Source of the DNA: Streptomyces sp. SKN60
Lineage (GTDB): Bacteria; Actinomycetota; Actinomycetes; Streptomycetales; Streptomycetaceae
Direction: 5' to 3'
NCBI RefSeq assembly: GCF_026236535.1
Contig: NZ_JAHTMW010000001.1
Span: forward strand, 496,001 to 560,000
Length of the DNA stretch: 64,000 nt
Positions within the stretch are counted from its first letter, which is position 1. Every line of letters begins with the position of its first letter. The notes beneath the pieces are model-generated. The model made no database searches and was not told the origin of the DNA. It saw only the letters and a program-made list of their open reading frames with translations. This document shows, in pieces, positions 1 through 7,902 of the stretch. The position numbers and the translations under genes were made by a program.

Positions 1-2
1 CC

Positions 3-563
3 GAGGACACCTTCACCGCGATGCTCGCGCATCTGCTGCGCTCCTCGGGCCTGGAGGTCTCGGTGCTCCGCTACGACGAGCCGGGCCTGCGCGAGCTCGC
101 CCTCGCCCACGAGGGCCCGGTCGTCCTGGGCCCGGGTCCCGGCGACCCGCAGGACGCGGCCGACCCGAAGATGCGCTTCCTGCGCGGGCTCACGGCGGAG
201 CTGCTGCGGGAGCACCGGCACGGTCTGCTCGGCGTCTGCCTGGGCCACGAGCTGATCGCGGCAGAACTGGGCCTGGAGATCGTCCGGAAGCGGACACCGT
301 TCCAGGGCGCGCAGGTGCGGATCGACCTGTTCGGGCAGGAGCAGACGGTCGGCTTCTACAACAGTTTCACGGCGCGCTGCGACGACCGGACGGCGACCGA
401 ACTGGCGCTGCACCGGATCGAGGTGAGCCGGGACGCCGCGTCGGACGAGGTGCACGCGCTGCGCGGCCCGGGCTTCGCCGGGGTGCAGTTCCACCCGGAG
501 TCGGTCCTGACGATGGACGGGGCGGCGGTGACCGCCTCGCTGCTCGCGGGCGTGCTCGTCTGA
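3..563 (+). CDS. Glutamine amidotransferase domain, C-terminal part of an anthranilate synthase (TrpE-TrpG/PhzE type), 5'-truncated
   Basis: This is the last 186 residues of a class I glutamine amidotransferase. It releases ammonia from glutamine for a chorismate-using partner domain. The catalytic cysteine lies in GVCLGHE and the His-Glu pair in GVQFHPES; GPGPGDP is the usual oxyanion-loop region. The frame is open to the left edge with no convincing start and begins inside the first beta strand (DTFTAMLAHLL), so the gene starts outside the window. The conserved streptomycete neighbour here is a single-chain TrpE-TrpG fusion, which is why I read it as a fusion; a separate TrpG or PabA cannot be excluded. 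The next gene is convergent and ends 5 bp away. Confidence 0.85.
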   Translation, partial: EDTFTAMLAHLLRSSGLEVSVLRYDEPGLRELALAHEGPVVLGPGPGDPQDAADPKMRFLRGLTAELLREHRHGLLGVCLGHELIAAELGLEIVRKRTPFQGAQVRIDLFGQEQTVGFYNSFTARCDDRTATELALHRIEVSRDAASDEVHALRGPGFAGVQFHPESVLTMDGAAVTASLLAGVLV

Positions 564-568
564 CGGTG

Positions 569-1567
569 CTACGGGATCCGCGGGACCAGGACGTTCTCGC
601 TGCGCCTCCCGGCGAGGTGGTCGAGGACGTTCTGGACCGTGGTGTCGATGATCTGGCCCACCGCGTCGGCCGTGTAGTACGCCTGGTGCGAGGTGACCAC
701 CACGTTCGGGAAGGTCACCAGGCGGGCCAGGGTGTCGTCCTCGATGCCCGCCAGGGACTTGTCGAGGAAGAAGAGCCCGGCCTCCGCCTCGTACACGTCG
801 AGGCCCACCCCGGAGAAGCGGCCGGCGCGCAGTTCGCCGACCAGGGCCTCGGTGTCGATGAGGCCGCCGCGGCTGGAGTTCACCAGGATCGCGTCGTCCT
901 TCATCGAGCGCAGCGCGGCGGCGTCGACGATGTGGTGGGTGTCCGGCAGCAGCGGCACGTGCAGGCTGATCAGGTCGGCCTCGGCGAAGAGACGTTCCTT
1001 GTCGGTGTACGTCATGCCGAGTTCGGCGCAGGCCGGGTTCACGGCGATGTCCCAGCCGAGCAGCCTCATGCCGAAGCCGTGGGCGATCCGGGTGAACGCC
1101 TCGCCGATCTTGCCGGTGCCGAGGACGCCGACGGTGCGGCCGCGCAGGTCGCGGCCCATCAGCCCATCGAGCCGGAAGTCGAAGTCTCGGGTGCGGTTGG
1201 AGGCCCGGACGATGCGCCGGTTGACCGCCATCGCGAGGGTCCAGGCGAACTCGGCGACGGAGTAGGGCGAGTAGTACGAGACGCGGGCGACGGTGAGGCC
1301 GAGCCGTTCGGCCACGTCGAGGTCGATGTTGTTGAAGCCGGTGGAGCGCTGGGCGATCAGCTGGGTGCCGCCGGCCGCGAGGGTCTGCAGCACCCGGTGG
1401 TCGAGGACGGCGTTGACGCTGGTGGAGACGATCTCGTAGCCGGCGGCGATGGGCGCGGTGTCCTCGGTGAGGAAGACGTCCAGGCAGCGGACCTCGTGGT
1501 GTCCTGCGAAGGCCTTCTCGATCAGCGGCTTCTCGTCCGCCTGCACGCCGAATGCCAGGATCTCCAC
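569..1567 (-). CDS. D-2-hydroxyacid dehydrogenase, D-lactate dehydrogenase (LdhA) type
   Basis: A 332-residue NAD-dependent D-2-hydroxyacid dehydrogenase, the usual family length, probably reducing pyruvate to D-lactate in the cytoplasm. The Rossmann motif is GVLGTGKIGEAF. The catalytic set is the Arg in NSSRGGLIDTEAL, the Glu in GLDVYEAEAGLFFLDKS, and the His in VVTSHQAYYTADA. The segment YEAEAGLFFLDKS is very close to the corresponding part of E. coli LdhA, more so than to phosphoglycerate or formate dehydrogenases. The GTG start at 1567 has GGAGGGG four bases upstream; in-frame codons further upstream run into the phosphofructokinase gene and lack family similarity. The substrate is inferred from family, not shown. 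Confidence 0.88.
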   Translation of the reverse strand: MEILAFGVQADEKPLIEKAFAGHHEVRCLDVFLTEDTAPIAAGYEIVSTSVNAVLDHRVLQTLAAGGTQLIAQRSTGFNNIDLDVAERLGLTVARVSYYSPYSVAEFAWTLAMAVNRRIVRASNRTRDFDFRLDGLMGRDLRGRTVGVLGTGKIGEAFTRIAHGFGMRLLGWDIAVNPACAELGMTYTDKERLFAEADLISLHVPLLPDTHHIVDAAALRSMKDDAILVNSSRGGLIDTEALVGELRAGRFSGVGLDVYEAEAGLFFLDKSLAGIEDDTLARLVTFPNVVVTSHQAYYTADAVGQIIDTTVQNVLDHLAGRRSENVLVPRIP

Positions 1568-1635
1568 GGGCCCCTCCAGGGATGTGCCGGTTTCGTCCGA
1601 ATCAAGGGCGAATATACGCTCGCCCGCCCGGCCGC

Positions 1636-2625
1636 TCAGCCGAAGAACACCCCCGCCTCCGCGTACAGCGCCGGGTCCACCGTCTTCAGGCGCGCGGTCG
1701 CGGCGGCCAGCGGCACCCGCACCACCTCCGTACCGCGCAGGGCGACCATCGTCCCGTACTCCCCGTCCCGTACGGCGTCGACGGCGTGGAGCCCGAAGCG
1801 GGTGGCCAGCCAGCGGTCGAAGGCGCTCGGGCTGCCGCCGCGCTGCACATGCCCGAGCACGGTGGTGCGGGCCTCCTTGCCGGTGCGCCGCTCGATCTCG
1901 GCGGCCAGCCACTCCCCCACCGAGCCCTGCGCCGGGCCGCCGGCGCGCGGCCGGGCGCCCTCGGCGACGACCAGGATCGGGGCGTAGGTGGCGCGGAAGC
2001 GGGCCGCGACCCAGGCGAGCACCTGGTCGAGGTCGAAGCGCTGCTCGGGCACGAGGATCACGTTGGCGCCGCCGGCGAGCCCGGCGTGCAGCGCGATCCA
2101 GCCGGTGTGCCGGCCCATGACCTCGACGACGAGGACCCGGCGGTGCGAGTCGGCGGTGGTGTGGAGGCGGTCGATGGCCTCGGTGGCGATGCCGACGGCG
2201 GTGTCGAAGCCGAAGGTCCAGTCGGTGGCCGAGAGGTCGTTGTCGATGGTCTTGGGGACGCCGACGACGGGCAGTCCGTGCTCGGCGTGCAGCCGCGCGG
2301 CGTGCCCGAGGGTGCCCCGGCCGCCGATCGCGACCAGGGCGTCGATCCGGTGCTTGGCCAGGTTCTCGCGGATCCGGCGCACCCCGTCTGCGGCGGCGAA
2401 GGGGTCGGTGCGGGACGAGCCGAGGACGGTGCCGCCGCGCGGCAGGATGCCGCGCACGGCCCGTACGTCCAGGGGCTCGGTGTCGCCGTCGACGGCTCCG
2501 CGCCAGCCGTCCCGGAAGCCGGTGAAGCGCCAGCCGTACTCCTGCTCGCCCTTGCGGACGACCGCACGGATCACCGCGTTGAGCCCGGGGCAGTCGCCTC
2601 CGCCGGTCAGCACACCGACGCGCAT
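1636..2625 (-). CDS. pfkA: 6-phosphofructokinase
   Basis: A 329-residue phosphofructokinase catalysing the committed step of glycolysis. MRVGVLTGGGDCPGLNAVIR is the nucleotide-binding start, PKTIDND carries the catalytic Asp, MGRHTGW the hexose-phosphate loop, and VLGHVQRGG the C-terminal substrate region. The Gly after GGR together with Lys in PKTIDND is the combination of actinobacterial ATP-dependent enzymes; pyrophosphate enzymes have Asp at the first position. Oddly, the loop reads GGRGT: the acidic residue normally before that Gly (Asp in E. coli, Glu in other actinobacteria) is Arg. The ATG at 2625 has GGAG eight bases upstream; an in-frame GTG at 2634 overlaps that site. It points toward the dehydrogenase and may be cotranscribed with it. 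Confidence 0.9.
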   Translation of the reverse strand: MRVGVLTGGGDCPGLNAVIRAVVRKGEQEYGWRFTGFRDGWRGAVDGDTEPLDVRAVRGILPRGGTVLGSSRTDPFAAADGVRRIRENLAKHRIDALVAIGGRGTLGHAARLHAEHGLPVVGVPKTIDNDLSATDWTFGFDTAVGIATEAIDRLHTTADSHRRVLVVEVMGRHTGWIALHAGLAGGANVILVPEQRFDLDQVLAWVAARFRATYAPILVVAEGARPRAGGPAQGSVGEWLAAEIERRTGKEARTTVLGHVQRGGSPSAFDRWLATRFGLHAVDAVRDGEYGTMVALRGTEVVRVPLAAATARLKTVDPALYAEAGVFFG

Positions 2626-2727
2626 GGGCCGCACTCCTTCGCCGTACGTGGGGGGGTGCGGCTCACGCTAGTGGTGACCCGGGTCACACCGGCACGGCGA
2701 CGCGGGTGAATCGCCCGCCCTTGTCGG

Positions 2728-3417
2728 TCAGGCGTCGTCGAGGCCGCGCTCGATGGCGTAACGGACCAGCTCGACCCGGTTGTGCAGCTGGAGCTTGCCG
2801 AGGGTGTTCTGCACGTGGTTCTGCACCGTGCGGTGCGAGATGACCAGGCGCTCGGCGATCTGCTTGTAGCTGAGGCCCTTGGCGACCAGCCGCAGCACCT
2901 CGGTCTCCCGCTCGGTGAGCTGCGGGGCCTTGGGCTCGTCGGCGCCGGGCGCCGGGGCGGGCTCGGAGGCGAGCCGGCGGTACTCGCCCAGGACCAGACC
3001 GGCCAGGCCCGGAGTGAAGACCGGGTCGCCGACGGCGGTGCGGCGCACCGCGTCGATCAGTTCCTCGGTGCTGGCCGACTTCAGCAGATAGCCGGTGGCG
3101 CCGGACTTCACGGCCTCCAGGACGTCGGCGTGCTCGCCGCTCGCCGAGAGGACGAGGACCCGCAGCCGCGGGTTGGCGCCGACCAGTTCCTTGCAGACCT
3201 GGACGCCCGGCTTGAGGGGCAGGTTCAGGTCGAGGACCAGCACGTCCGGGTCGACCGCGGCGGCCCGGCGTACCGCCTGCTCGCCGTCCCCGGCGGTGGC
3301 CACCACGTCGAGGCCGGCCTCGGCGAGGTCGCGGGCGACCGCGTCCCGCCACATCGGGTGGTCGTCGACGACCATCACCCTGACCGGCCGCTGCCCGTCC
3401 ACCTGCTGCTCGCTCAC
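2728..3417 (-). CDS. LuxR/NarL-family response regulator (MacR-like)
   Basis: A 229-residue response regulator. The receiver domain (about residues 12-130) has the acidic pocket in VVDDH, the phospho-acceptor Asp in VLVLDLNLP and the Lys in YLLKSAS. The C-terminal LuxR helix-turn-helix spans about residues 160-225 (LTERETEVLRLVAKGLSYKQ). The GTG start overlaps the stop of the upstream sensor kinase gene as GTGA, so translation is probably coupled. The chromosomal position matches the S. coelicolor MacRS system, which controls membrane and morphogenesis proteins; assigning it to MacR is by synteny recalled from memory. Confidence 0.9.
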   Translation of the reverse strand: MSEQQVDGQRPVRVMVVDDHPMWRDAVARDLAEAGLDVVATAGDGEQAVRRAAAVDPDVLVLDLNLPLKPGVQVCKELVGANPRLRVLVLSASGEHADVLEAVKSGATGYLLKSASTEELIDAVRRTAVGDPVFTPGLAGLVLGEYRRLASEPAPAPGADEPKAPQLTERETEVLRLVAKGLSYKQIAERLVISHRTVQNHVQNTLGKLQLHNRVELVRYAIERGLDDA

Positions 3418-4643
3418 TTCGCTCCTGCCTTCCCCCGTCGCTCGCGCGGCGTGCGCGGGACCTTCAGTTCCACTTCGGTGCCCTGTCCGGGCACGGAGAT
3501 CAGTTCGGCGGTGCCGCCGAGATCCCGCAGTCTGCCCCGGATGGACAGGGCGACGCCCATCCGGCCCTCGCCCTCGGCCTGCACGAGCCGGCCCTCGGGG
3601 ATGCCGGGGCCGTCGTCCCGTACGGTCACGATGACCTCGTCGCCCCAGTCCTCGACCAGGATCCAGGCCCGGGCCCCGTCGCCCGCGTGCACCCGTACGT
3701 TGTCGAGGGCGGCGCCGACGGCGGCGGCCAGCTCGCGGGCGGCCGGGGCGGGCAGCGGGACGGGGGTGCCGGGGTCGGAGAGGGTGACCCTGGCGCCGGC
3801 CCGCGGGGCGAGCAGGGTGCGCAGATCGACGTCCACGTCGTCCGCCAGGTCCTCCGGCTCCTCCACGAGCCGGACGACGGCGCCCTCCGACTCGTCCTCG
3901 GAGAGGTGCGAGCGGCGGGTGAGGCCGCCGGCCACCAGGGTGCGCAGCGCGACCTCCTGCTCGCCGGCCATCCGGCCCAGCTCGGCCGCCTCGCCGCCGA
4001 GCGCGGTGCCGCGGCGCTGCACCATGGCGAGGACCTGGAGCACGCTGTCGTGGATGTCGCGGGCGAGCCGCTCGCGTTCGCGGGTGGCGGCCTCGATCTC
4101 CAGGGCCCGGGCGAGGGTGCGCTCGGAGGCGCGGGCGACCTCGACGATGTAGCCGACGGCGACCGAGGCCACCCACACCAGGAGCACGTTGTGCAGGGTG
4201 TCGAGGCTGGGTTCGCCGCGCGCGACCAGGTTGGCGGCGGCTATCAGCGAGGAGGCGAAGGCCGCCCAGCGCCAGCCGCCCTTGATGGCGTACGCGAGGG
4301 CCACGCCGGCGGCCCAGATGGACGGCAGGGTGGGCCCGTCCACGGTCTGCGCCTGCACGTCGGCGACCGGGGTGAGCAGGATGCCGGTGAGCGCGACGGC
4401 GAGGTCGACGGCCAGGAAGCGCTTGGTGCAGCGGATCGCGCCGGACACCTGCGGCAGGGTGGCCAGGGTCCACACGCACATCACGGCGAAGAAGGCGCCG
4501 GCGACCCAGGGCCGCTCGAAGCGGTGCCAGCCGAAGACGCCGAGCAGCACCGCGTACACCATGGTGAGCACGCGGTAGCCGGTGAGCGCGCGCCACAGCG
4601 GCTGCTCGACCGACATCCGCACGACCCGTTCGCGCCTGGCCAT
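3414..4643 (-). CDS. Sensor histidine kinase (MacS-like)
   Basis: A 409-residue membrane sensor kinase and partner of the overlapping downstream regulator. The first 170 residues hold about five or six hydrophobic segments. The dimerisation helix carries the phosphorylated His in ERLARDIHDSVLQVLAMV (HisKA_3 class). The ATPase domain contains DDGPGIPEGR and a C-terminal glycine-rich lid. The start at 4643 (MARRERVVRM) follows GGTGGGGAAG, which is rather close to the codon; ATG at 4616 is an alternative without a clear ribosome site. The short extracellular loops suggest sensing in or at the membrane. The stop codon overlaps the regulator start by 4 bp. Confidence 0.88.
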   Translation of the reverse strand: MARRERVVRMSVEQPLWRALTGYRVLTMVYAVLLGVFGWHRFERPWVAGAFFAVMCVWTLATLPQVSGAIRCTKRFLAVDLAVALTGILLTPVADVQAQTVDGPTLPSIWAAGVALAYAIKGGWRWAAFASSLIAAANLVARGEPSLDTLHNVLLVWVASVAVGYIVEVARASERTLARALEIEAATRERERLARDIHDSVLQVLAMVQRRGTALGGEAAELGRMAGEQEVALRTLVAGGLTRRSHLSEDESEGAVVRLVEEPEDLADDVDVDLRTLLAPRAGARVTLSDPGTPVPLPAPAARELAAAVGAALDNVRVHAGDGARAWILVEDWGDEVIVTVRDDGPGIPEGRLVQAEGEGRMGVALSIRGRLRDLGGTAELISVPGQGTEVELKVPRTPRERRGKAGAK

Positions 4644-4678
4644 CTTCCCCACCACCCCCGGGCGCCCCCCTCGCAGGG

Positions 4679-5425
4679 TCAGGCGCCGGACTCTTCCCGT
4701 GCCGCGATCTCGGCCTTGACGGCCTCCTTGGCGGCCTTCTCGGCCTCCGCGAGCTGCCGCTTCGCGGCCGTCGCGTAGATGTCCACGTACTCCTGGCCGG
4801 ACAGCTTCATGATCTCGTACATGACCTCGTCGGTCACCGAGCGCAGGATGAAGCGGTCGCCCTCCATGCCGCGGTAGCGGCTGAAGTCGAGCGGCTTGCC
4901 GATCCGGATGCCCGGACGCATCAGCTTGGGCAGCACCTTGCCGGGCGGCTGGATCTTCTCGGTGTCGATCATGGCGACCGGGATCACCGGCGCGCCGGTG
5001 GCAAGCGCGATCCGGGCGAGACCGCCGGGCTTGCCGCGGTACAGCCGCCCGTCGGGCGAGCGGGTGCCCTCGGGGTAGATGCCGAACAGACCGCCGCCCT
5101 CGATGACCTCGATGCCGGCCTTGATCGCGGCCTCGCCGGCGCCGCGGGCGCCGGATCGGTCGACCGGGAGCTGCCCGACGCCCTTGAAGAAGGCGGCCGT
5201 CAGCCGGCCCTTGACGCCCGGGGTGGTGAAGTACTCGGCCTTGGCGATGAAGGTCACCTTGCGGTCGAGCACGGCGGGCAGGAAGAAGGAGTCGGAGAAC
5301 GACAGGTGGTTGCTCGCGAGGATCGCCGGCCCCTCGGCGGGAATGTTCTCGATGCCCTCGACCCAGGGCCTGAAGGCGAGCTTCAGGGACCCCCCGAGGG
5401 AGAACTTCATTGCGCCGTAGATCAA
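4679..5425 (-). CDS. 1-acyl-sn-glycerol-3-phosphate acyltransferase (PlsC family)
   Basis: A 248-residue acyltransferase of phospholipid synthesis that moves an acyl chain to lysophosphatidate or a similar acceptor at the membrane. The catalytic HX4D motif is NHLSFSD and the glycerol-phosphate motif is YPEGTRS; VIPVAMIDTEKI matches the fourth block of the family. A basic, alanine-rich tail (about residues 215-248) is predicted to be helical. The TTG start at 5425 gives MIYGAMKFSLGG, typical of streptomycete homologues; ATG at 5410 is the alternative and neither has a strong ribosome site. It lies upstream of, and in the same direction as, the two-component genes. Confidence 0.88.
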   Translation of the reverse strand: MIYGAMKFSLGGSLKLAFRPWVEGIENIPAEGPAILASNHLSFSDSFFLPAVLDRKVTFIAKAEYFTTPGVKGRLTAAFFKGVGQLPVDRSGARGAGEAAIKAGIEVIEGGGLFGIYPEGTRSPDGRLYRGKPGGLARIALATGAPVIPVAMIDTEKIQPPGKVLPKLMRPGIRIGKPLDFSRYRGMEGDRFILRSVTDEVMYEIMKLSGQEYVDIYATAAKRQLAEAEKAAKEAVKAEIAAREESGA

Positions 5426-5607
5426 CTCGCCATGCCTTCCGTGTGCCCGTCAAGGCGACCTTATCCCGTTCTCCCCCCGATCCCGCGCTCCTCGTGGCCC
5501 CCTTCGTGCGGACGGACCTTCGTGCTGCGGACCTGGTCGGTGTCGGTCCGGTCGCGTACGGTGAAAGCCTTCCCCTTTTCGTCCTCGAACCCCGAACAGG
5601 AGACCCC

Positions 5608-6399
5608 GTGCCGGTCCTTCCTGGAGCCGAGCCCTACCGCCACGAGGGCGGAGAGGTCGGCGTCCTCCTCTGCCACGGATTCACCGGGTCCCCGCAGTCG
5701 CTGCGCCCCTGGGCCGAGTACCTGGCCGGGCGCGGACTGACGGTGGCGCTGCCGCTGCTGCCCGGGCACGGCACCCGTTGGCAGGACATGCAGCTCACCA
5801 CCTGGCACGACTGGTACGCGGAGGTGGACCGCGAGCTGCGCGAGCTGACCGCGCGCTGCGAGCGGGTCTTCGTCATGGGCCTGTCGATGGGCGGCGCGCT
5901 GACGCTGCGGCTCGCGGCGCGGCACGGCGACGCGATCAGCGGCATCGTGCTCGTCAACCCGGGCAACAAGGTGCACGGGCTGGCAGCGTACGCGCTGCCG
6001 GTCGCCCGGCACTTCGTGCCCTCCACCAAGGGCATCGCGAGCGACATCGCCAAGGCCGGCGTGGCCGAGGTGGGCTACGACCGGGTGCCGCTGCACGCGG
6101 CGCACTCGCTGCGGCGCTTCTTCCAGACGGTCGACGGCGAGCTGCCGCAGGTCACGCAGCCGGTGGTGCTGCTGCACAGCCCGCAGGACCATGTCGTGCC
6201 GCCGGCCGACTCGGCGCGGATCCTCAGCCGGATCTCGTCCACGGACGTGACGGAGATCGTGCTGGAACAGAGCTACCACGTGGCGACGTTGGACCACGAT
6301 GCGGAGCGGATTTTCGAGGAGAGCTGGGCGTTCGTCACCCGGCTCGCCCCGGAGCTGCTCGGGGAGATCGGGGAGAGGGGAGTCGCGAGCGGTGGCTGA
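5608..6399 (+). CDS. Alpha/beta hydrolase, carboxylesterase or monoacylglycerol lipase-like
   Basis: A 263-residue cytosolic alpha/beta hydrolase. The nucleophile elbow is GLSMGG, the acid is in HSPQDHVVP and the histidine is in SYHVATLDHD; CHGFTGSPQS is the oxyanion strand. The arrangement resembles the Est30 carboxylesterase and monoglyceride lipase family, which act on short or medium acyl esters. The GTG at 5608 has AGGAG five bases upstream; the longer reading from 5410 crosses the divergent promoter region and is unlikely. The acyltransferase gene next door is divergent, so a role in lipid turnover is possible but only inferred. Confidence 0.87.
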   Translation: MPVLPGAEPYRHEGGEVGVLLCHGFTGSPQSLRPWAEYLAGRGLTVALPLLPGHGTRWQDMQLTTWHDWYAEVDRELRELTARCERVFVMGLSMGGALTLRLAARHGDAISGIVLVNPGNKVHGLAAYALPVARHFVPSTKGIASDIAKAGVAEVGYDRVPLHAAHSLRRFFQTVDGELPQVTQPVVLLHSPQDHVVPPADSARILSRISSTDVTEIVLEQSYHVATLDHDAERIFEESWAFVTRLAPELLGEIGERGVASGG

Positions 6400-7078
6400 G
6401 CAGCAGGACGGCGGCGAGCGGGAGCCGCAGCCCATCGACGAGGAGGCGGCGTGGGCCGCGATCGTCGCGGGGTACGGCGAGGAGCCGGCGGACCCGCCCC
6501 CCGGCTTCGCCGGGGGGACCCCCGGTTCGCACCCGTTCCGTCCGGTGGAGGACCTGGCGCTGCCGGACCTGCCGGAGGACGAGGAGCCCGCGGCGCCGGC
6601 CGGGGCGGCGACCACGGCTCCGGCGGAGAAGCCGGACAAGTTCCGCAGGCCGCAGCCGCCGGAGGACGAGAAGGAGGAGCCGGAGGAGCCGGGTGACGCG
6701 CCGGCCCTCGGCTCGTCGATCGTCTTCGCCCCCGGTGTACGCCTCGGCGGCGGCCCGCGCGACTACTCGCTGGCCGACCCCGACGAGCCGGCGGACGGCG
6801 ACGGCGCGTCCGGCGCCGACGAGGGCCACTTCATCCCGCCGGAGCCCCCGCCGCTCCCGGAGGCCGACACCACCACCAAGTTCGCCTGGCTCGCGGTGGT
6901 CGGCGGCCCGGTCCTGATGCTGCTCGCCGTCCTCCTCCAGTGGGACATGACCTGGTGGCTCACCACACTGTGCGTGGGCGGCTTCCTGGGCGGCTTCGTG
7001 ACCCTGGTGGCCCGGATGAAGGGCGACGACGAGGACGACGACGGCTCCGACGACCCTGGCCGGGGCGCGGTGGTGTAG
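6392..7078 (+). CDS. Conserved hypothetical membrane protein with acidic, Pro-rich cytoplasmic region
   Basis: A 228-residue protein I do not recognise functionally. Residues 1-165 are acidic and proline-rich with little predicted fold. Two hydrophobic helices follow (FAWLAVVGGPVLMLLAVLLQ and a second ending near residue 213), then a charged tail of Asp and Glu. The GTG at 6392 lies inside the last codons of the hydrolase gene, overlapping it by 8 bp, so the two are probably translated together. A 21-bp perfect palindrome of the streptomycete GGCTTCGCC type sits in the reading frame at 6497-6517 and encodes PPPGFAGG, which suggests that part of the linker arose from a mobile repeat. Confidence 0.8.
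   Translation: MAEQQDGGEREPQPIDEEAAWAAIVAGYGEEPADPPPGFAGGTPGSHPFRPVEDLALPDLPEDEEPAAPAGAATTAPAEKPDKFRRPQPPEDEKEEPEEPGDAPALGSSIVFAPGVRLGGGPRDYSLADPDEPADGDGASGADEGHFIPPEPPPLPEADTTTKFAWLAVVGGPVLMLLAVLLQWDMTWWLTTLCVGGFLGGFVTLVARMKGDDEDDDGSDDPGRGAVV
6497..6517. repeat. REP-like palindrome inside a coding sequence
   Basis: Nine-base arms (CCCCCCGGC and GCCGGGGGG) enclose TTC. The core GGCTTCGCC recurs in the intergenic element at 14620-14846. It is in frame within the 6392-7078 gene. Confidence 0.6.
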
Positions 7079-7086
7079 CTCCCCCG

Positions 7087-7830
7087 TCAGCAGGCCGGCA
7101 CACGGACCACCGCCAAGACCGGCAGGTGGTCCGTCGCCGTGTGGAGGTCGGCGCGGTCCAGGCCCGTCGGGACGCCGCAGGCGAGGAACTCGACGCCCGG
7201 GGTGGCGAGGACCGCGTCGATGCGGCGGTCGGGGGCGGGGGCCGGGAAGGTGGGGGTGGTGCCCCAGGGGGCGGTCGCGTGGCCGTCCTGGAGCTCCTTG
7301 GTCAGGCGGGTCCAGGCCGGGCCGCCGGGGCGCTCGTTGAGGTCGCCGGCGACGATCGCGTACGGCGTGCCGAGCGTGGCCACCCGGTCGAGGACCAGAC
7401 CCGCCTGCGCGTACCGCTCCCGCTCGGACAGGCTGAGGTGGCAGCTGATCACGCCGAGCCGGGCGCCGCCGAGCCGGACCACGGCGGTGGCGAGGCCGCG
7501 GCGGTGCAGGCCGGGGGTGAGCGGGAGCAGGACGTCCTCGGTGTGCTCCACGGTGGCCCGCAGCGAGCACAGCAGCAGCGGTCCGGCGGCGGTGGCGCCG
7601 CCGCCGAGCACGACCAGGTCGCTCTTCGCGGCCAGCCGGGCCGCGTGCTTGCGCCAGCGGAAGAAGCGCGGCGCCTCTTGGACGCACACGAGGTCGGGGG
7701 CGCAGGCCCGGATCACCCGGGCGAGCGCGTCCTCGTCGTCCCGCAGCGAGCGCACGTTGTAGGAGAGGATCCGGACGACGGCCGAACCATCGGGCTCGGT
7801 ACGGGAGTTGGGCAGCTCACTGATCGCCAT
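7087..7830 (-). CDS. Endonuclease/exonuclease/phosphatase family protein
   Basis: A 247-residue metal-dependent phosphoesterase of the DNase I/EEP fold. The ordered motifs are SYNVRSL (Asn), CVQEAP (metal Glu), ISCHLSLS (His), AGDLNERP (Asp and Asn), DRRIDAVLA and the final TDHLPV (Asp-His). All catalytic positions are present. No signal peptide or membrane segment is visible, so it should be cytoplasmic; the substrate could be DNA, a sugar phosphate or a phosphoinositide. It starts at ATG 7830 and ends just after the convergent membrane protein gene. The glucokinase gene lies upstream on the same strand, separated by a hairpin. Confidence 0.87.
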   Translation of the reverse strand: MAISELPNSRTEPDGSAVVRILSYNVRSLRDDEDALARVIRACAPDLVCVQEAPRFFRWRKHAARLAAKSDLVVLGGGATAAGPLLLCSLRATVEHTEDVLLPLTPGLHRRGLATAVVRLGGARLGVISCHLSLSERERYAQAGLVLDRVATLGTPYAIVAGDLNERPGGPAWTRLTKELQDGHATAPWGTTPTFPAPAPDRRIDAVLATPGVEFLACGVPTGLDRADLHTATDHLPVLAVVRVPAC

Positions 7831-7847
7831 GCGGTCAACATAAACGC

Positions 7848-7883
7848 CGTGCCCGCCGCGCCCCAGAGGGCACGGCGGGCACG
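7848..7883 (-). terminator. Hairpin downstream of glucokinase
   Basis: Perfect 11-bp arms (CGTGCCCGCCG and its complement) with a 14-base loop, placed 20 bp after the glkA stop. There is no T-run, as is usual in Streptomyces. It may also lie within the leader of the next gene. Confidence 0.6.
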
Positions 7884-7902
7884 CGCACGAACGAGTGGAC
7901 GC

